A stretch of DNA of 8,557 nt from Methanobacteriota archaeon (lineage in GTDB: Archaea > Thermoplasmatota > Poseidoniia > Poseidoniales > Poseidoniaceae). The first letter of the stretch is position 1, and the number at the start of each line of letters is the position of its first letter. Below the pieces are notes generated by a model. The model was not told the DNA's origin. It was given only the letters and a program-made list of their open reading frames with translations, and searched no databases. This document shows, in pieces, positions 7,462-8,557 of the stretch. The stretch spans positions 3,251 through 11,807 of the forward strand of contig PAEE01000085.1 in assembly GCA_002701145.1 (NCBI GenBank), in the 5' to 3' direction. The position numbers and the translations under genes are program-made.

Positions 7462-7477
7462 TTAGCCAAACGGCTAA
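7462..7477 (+). repeat. 6-bp perfect hairpin in the lonB leader
   Basis: TTAGCC (7462-7467) pairs exactly with GGCTAA (7472-7477) around an AAAC loop. It ends 13 bases before the Shine-Dalgarno of lonB. No run of T follows, so it does not look like an intrinsic terminator. The element and the bases after it resemble a tRNA D-arm, but the remaining parts of a tRNA are missing. Confidence 0.6.
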
Positions 7478-7490
7478 AGCGGACTGTGTA

Positions 7491-7495
7491 GGAGG
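7491..7495 (+). promoter_or_regulatory. Strong Shine-Dalgarno GGAGG that fixes the lonB GTG start
   Basis: GGAGG (within GGAGGAG) sits 7 bases before the GTG at 7503-7505, an ideal spacing. The only other upstream in-frame candidate before the stop at 7446-7448 is a TTG at 7449 with no such site. This is the only clear Shine-Dalgarno at any of the three visible gene starts. Confidence 0.8.
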
Positions 7496-7502
7496 AGAGA
7501 AC

Positions 7503-8557
7503 GTGACCGAAGAGGAAGTTGTCGATACGCCTGACTCAAAAGAGGAGGAGATGGTCACTGTTTGGAGCCCTGAAGCGGCCGATAATATTGAGATCAATCA
7601 GGAGCCTATCGATGAATGGGTCCGCAGTGTTGATTTCAAAACCACTGAAGACGTACCTATCCCGGAGAGACTTGTTGACCAAGTAATTGGTCAAGATGCT
7701 GGTTCGATTGTAATTAGAAAGGCTGCGGAACAAAGACGTCACATGATGATGATTGGAGACCCGGGTACTGGCAAATCTATGCTTGCTAGGTCAATGACAG
7801 AATTGTTGCCTAAAGATAAGCTCGAAGATATCCTATGCTACCCTAACGAAGATGACGAGAATGAGCCAAGGGTTAGAACAGTCCCCGCAGGTAGAGGCGA
7901 TAGAATCGTTAAGACTCAAAAAGAAGCGATTAGGATTCAGAAGGAAAAAAGTCAGAAGATGCTTATGATTGGATTCGTTGCTATCGCTTTCCTTCTAGCA
8001 GTCGTGGCAATTCAAAGTGGAGATCTCTTAACACTACTATTCGGAATGTTACTTCTGATGTTTGGTTACATGTTCCTGCGCTCACGCATGGGTGGAGCAG
8101 ACGAAGGTAGAATTCCCAAGGTCTTGGTAAAGCACCAAGGTACTGACCCTCCCCCATTTGTCGATGCTACTGCTACACTTTCTGGTAGTTTACTAGGCGA
8201 TGTTAGGCACGACCCATTTCAGAGCGGAGGAATGGAAACACCAGCTCACGACAGAGTTGAGCCAGGAGCGATCCATCGTGCTCACGGCGGAGTATTGTAC
8301 ATCGATGAGATAAATTTGCTAAGGCTCGAAGAACAACAGGCTCTTCTTACTGCAATGCAGGAGAGAGCATTCCCTATCTCTGGACGTTCTGAACGCTCAA
8401 GTGGTGCATTAACTAAGACTGAAGCAGTACCTTGTGATTTCATCCTCATTGCAGCAGGTAACCTCGATGCAATTCAAGGGATGCACCCTGCACTGCGAAG
8501 TCGTATCCGTGGATATGGATACGAAGTTTATGTTAACTCATACATGCCAGACACTAC
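7503..8557 (+). CDS. lonB: Archaeal LonB membrane-bound ATP-dependent protease, N-terminal part (cut by right edge)
   Basis: The first 351 codons are visible and the frame stays open to the end of the window. After an acidic N-terminus comes the AAA+ module. VIGQDA (61-66) precedes the Walker A motif GDPGTGKS (85-92). Two hydrophobic helices (about 153-171 and 174-192, nt 7959-8078) form a hairpin inserted between Walker A and Walker B, the hallmark of archaeal LonB. Walker B is LYIDEI (265-270), sensor 1 is N320 in AAGN, and the arginine-finger region is LRSRIRGYGYE (331-341). In the family, ATP hydrolysis unfolds membrane or cytosolic substrates for a C-terminal Ser-Lys protease domain; that domain lies outside the window, so catalytic competence cannot be checked here. 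The GTG start is chosen from the Shine-Dalgarno at 7491. It is co-oriented with the upstream surface-protein gene across a 76-base gap. Confidence 0.95.
   Translation, partial: MTEEEVVDTPDSKEEEMVTVWSPEAADNIEINQEPIDEWVRSVDFKTTEDVPIPERLVDQVIGQDAGSIVIRKAAEQRRHMMMIGDPGTGKSMLARSMTELLPKDKLEDILCYPNEDDENEPRVRTVPAGRGDRIVKTQKEAIRIQKEKSQKMLMIGFVAIAFLLAVVAIQSGDLLTLLFGMLLLMFGYMFLRSRMGGADEGRIPKVLVKHQGTDPPPFVDATATLSGSLLGDVRHDPFQSGGMETPAHDRVEPGAIHRAHGGVLYIDEINLLRLEEQQALLTAMQERAFPISGRSERSSGALTKTEAVPCDFILIAAGNLDAIQGMHPALRSRIRGYGYEVYVNSYMPDT

Larger units (their letters stand above)
7427..7502 (+). promoter_or_regulatory. lonB upstream leader with possible TATA element
   Basis: This 76-base gap follows the TGA of the thioredoxin-fusion gene. 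The A/T-rich GGTTAAAGTAAG (7429-7440) could be a weak TATA element; a start about 26 bases downstream would give a leader of about 45 bases that begins close to the hairpin at 7462 and carries the Shine-Dalgarno. No T-run terminator is visible, so read-through from the preceding gene is also possible. Confidence 0.3.

Noticed and set aside
7450..7510. A tRNA gene in the lonB leader
   Set aside because: Only a D-arm-like hairpin is present. The anticodon stem has no 3' partner and the T-arm and acceptor are absent; the next bases are the Shine-Dalgarno and lonB start.

Overview
The window looks archaeal, most likely a planktonic euryarchaeon of the Marine Group II / Poseidoniales (Thermoplasmatota) type. 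Three things point there. There is a LonB-type ATP-dependent protease with two membrane helices inside its AAA+ module, an architecture typical of archaea. There is a tRNA adenine-N1 methyltransferase whose N-terminal region resembles archaeal TrmI. And there are two very large, Asn/Thr-rich exported proteins built from Ig-like domains, each anchored by one C-terminal membrane helix. The clade is inferred from these gene types and overall style, not from a marker-gene search.

Layout: (1) Positions 1-3153 (+) hold the 3' part of a giant surface protein that enters from the left edge. It has a chain of Ig-like (NEW3/CARDB-type) domains, a tandem NNTGG repeat tract at 406-654, a membrane helix, a run of eight Glu and a cytoplasmic zinc ribbon. 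(2) Positions 3154-3918 (-) hold trmI, convergent with the first gene, with zero bases between the two stop codons. (3) Positions 3919-4036 are a divergent promoter region holding an unusual C6/G6 palindrome. (4) Positions 4037-7426 (+) hold an 1129-residue exported protein with a signal peptide, a thioredoxin-fold domain with WCGPC, an Omp28-like region, several Ig/cadherin-like domains, a short acidic coiled coil, a membrane helix and a Pro/Ala-rich cytoplasmic tail ending in an aromatic motif. (5) Positions 7427-7502 are a short leader with a perfect 6-bp hairpin and a strong Shine-Dalgarno. (6) Positions 7503-8557 (+) hold the N-terminal 351 codons of LonB, cut by the right edge before the protease domain.

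How they may work together: trmI and lonB are housekeeping genes (tRNA stability and membrane protein quality control). The two surface proteins share one plan: a large exterior, one membrane pass, and a small distinct module inside the cell. The first has six exterior cysteines falling into three close pairs. The second carries an exported thioredoxin active site. A link, in which the second helps oxidise or isomerise disulfides in surface proteins, is possible but is only an inference. No mobile elements, CRISPR arrays, complete tRNA or rRNA genes were seen.
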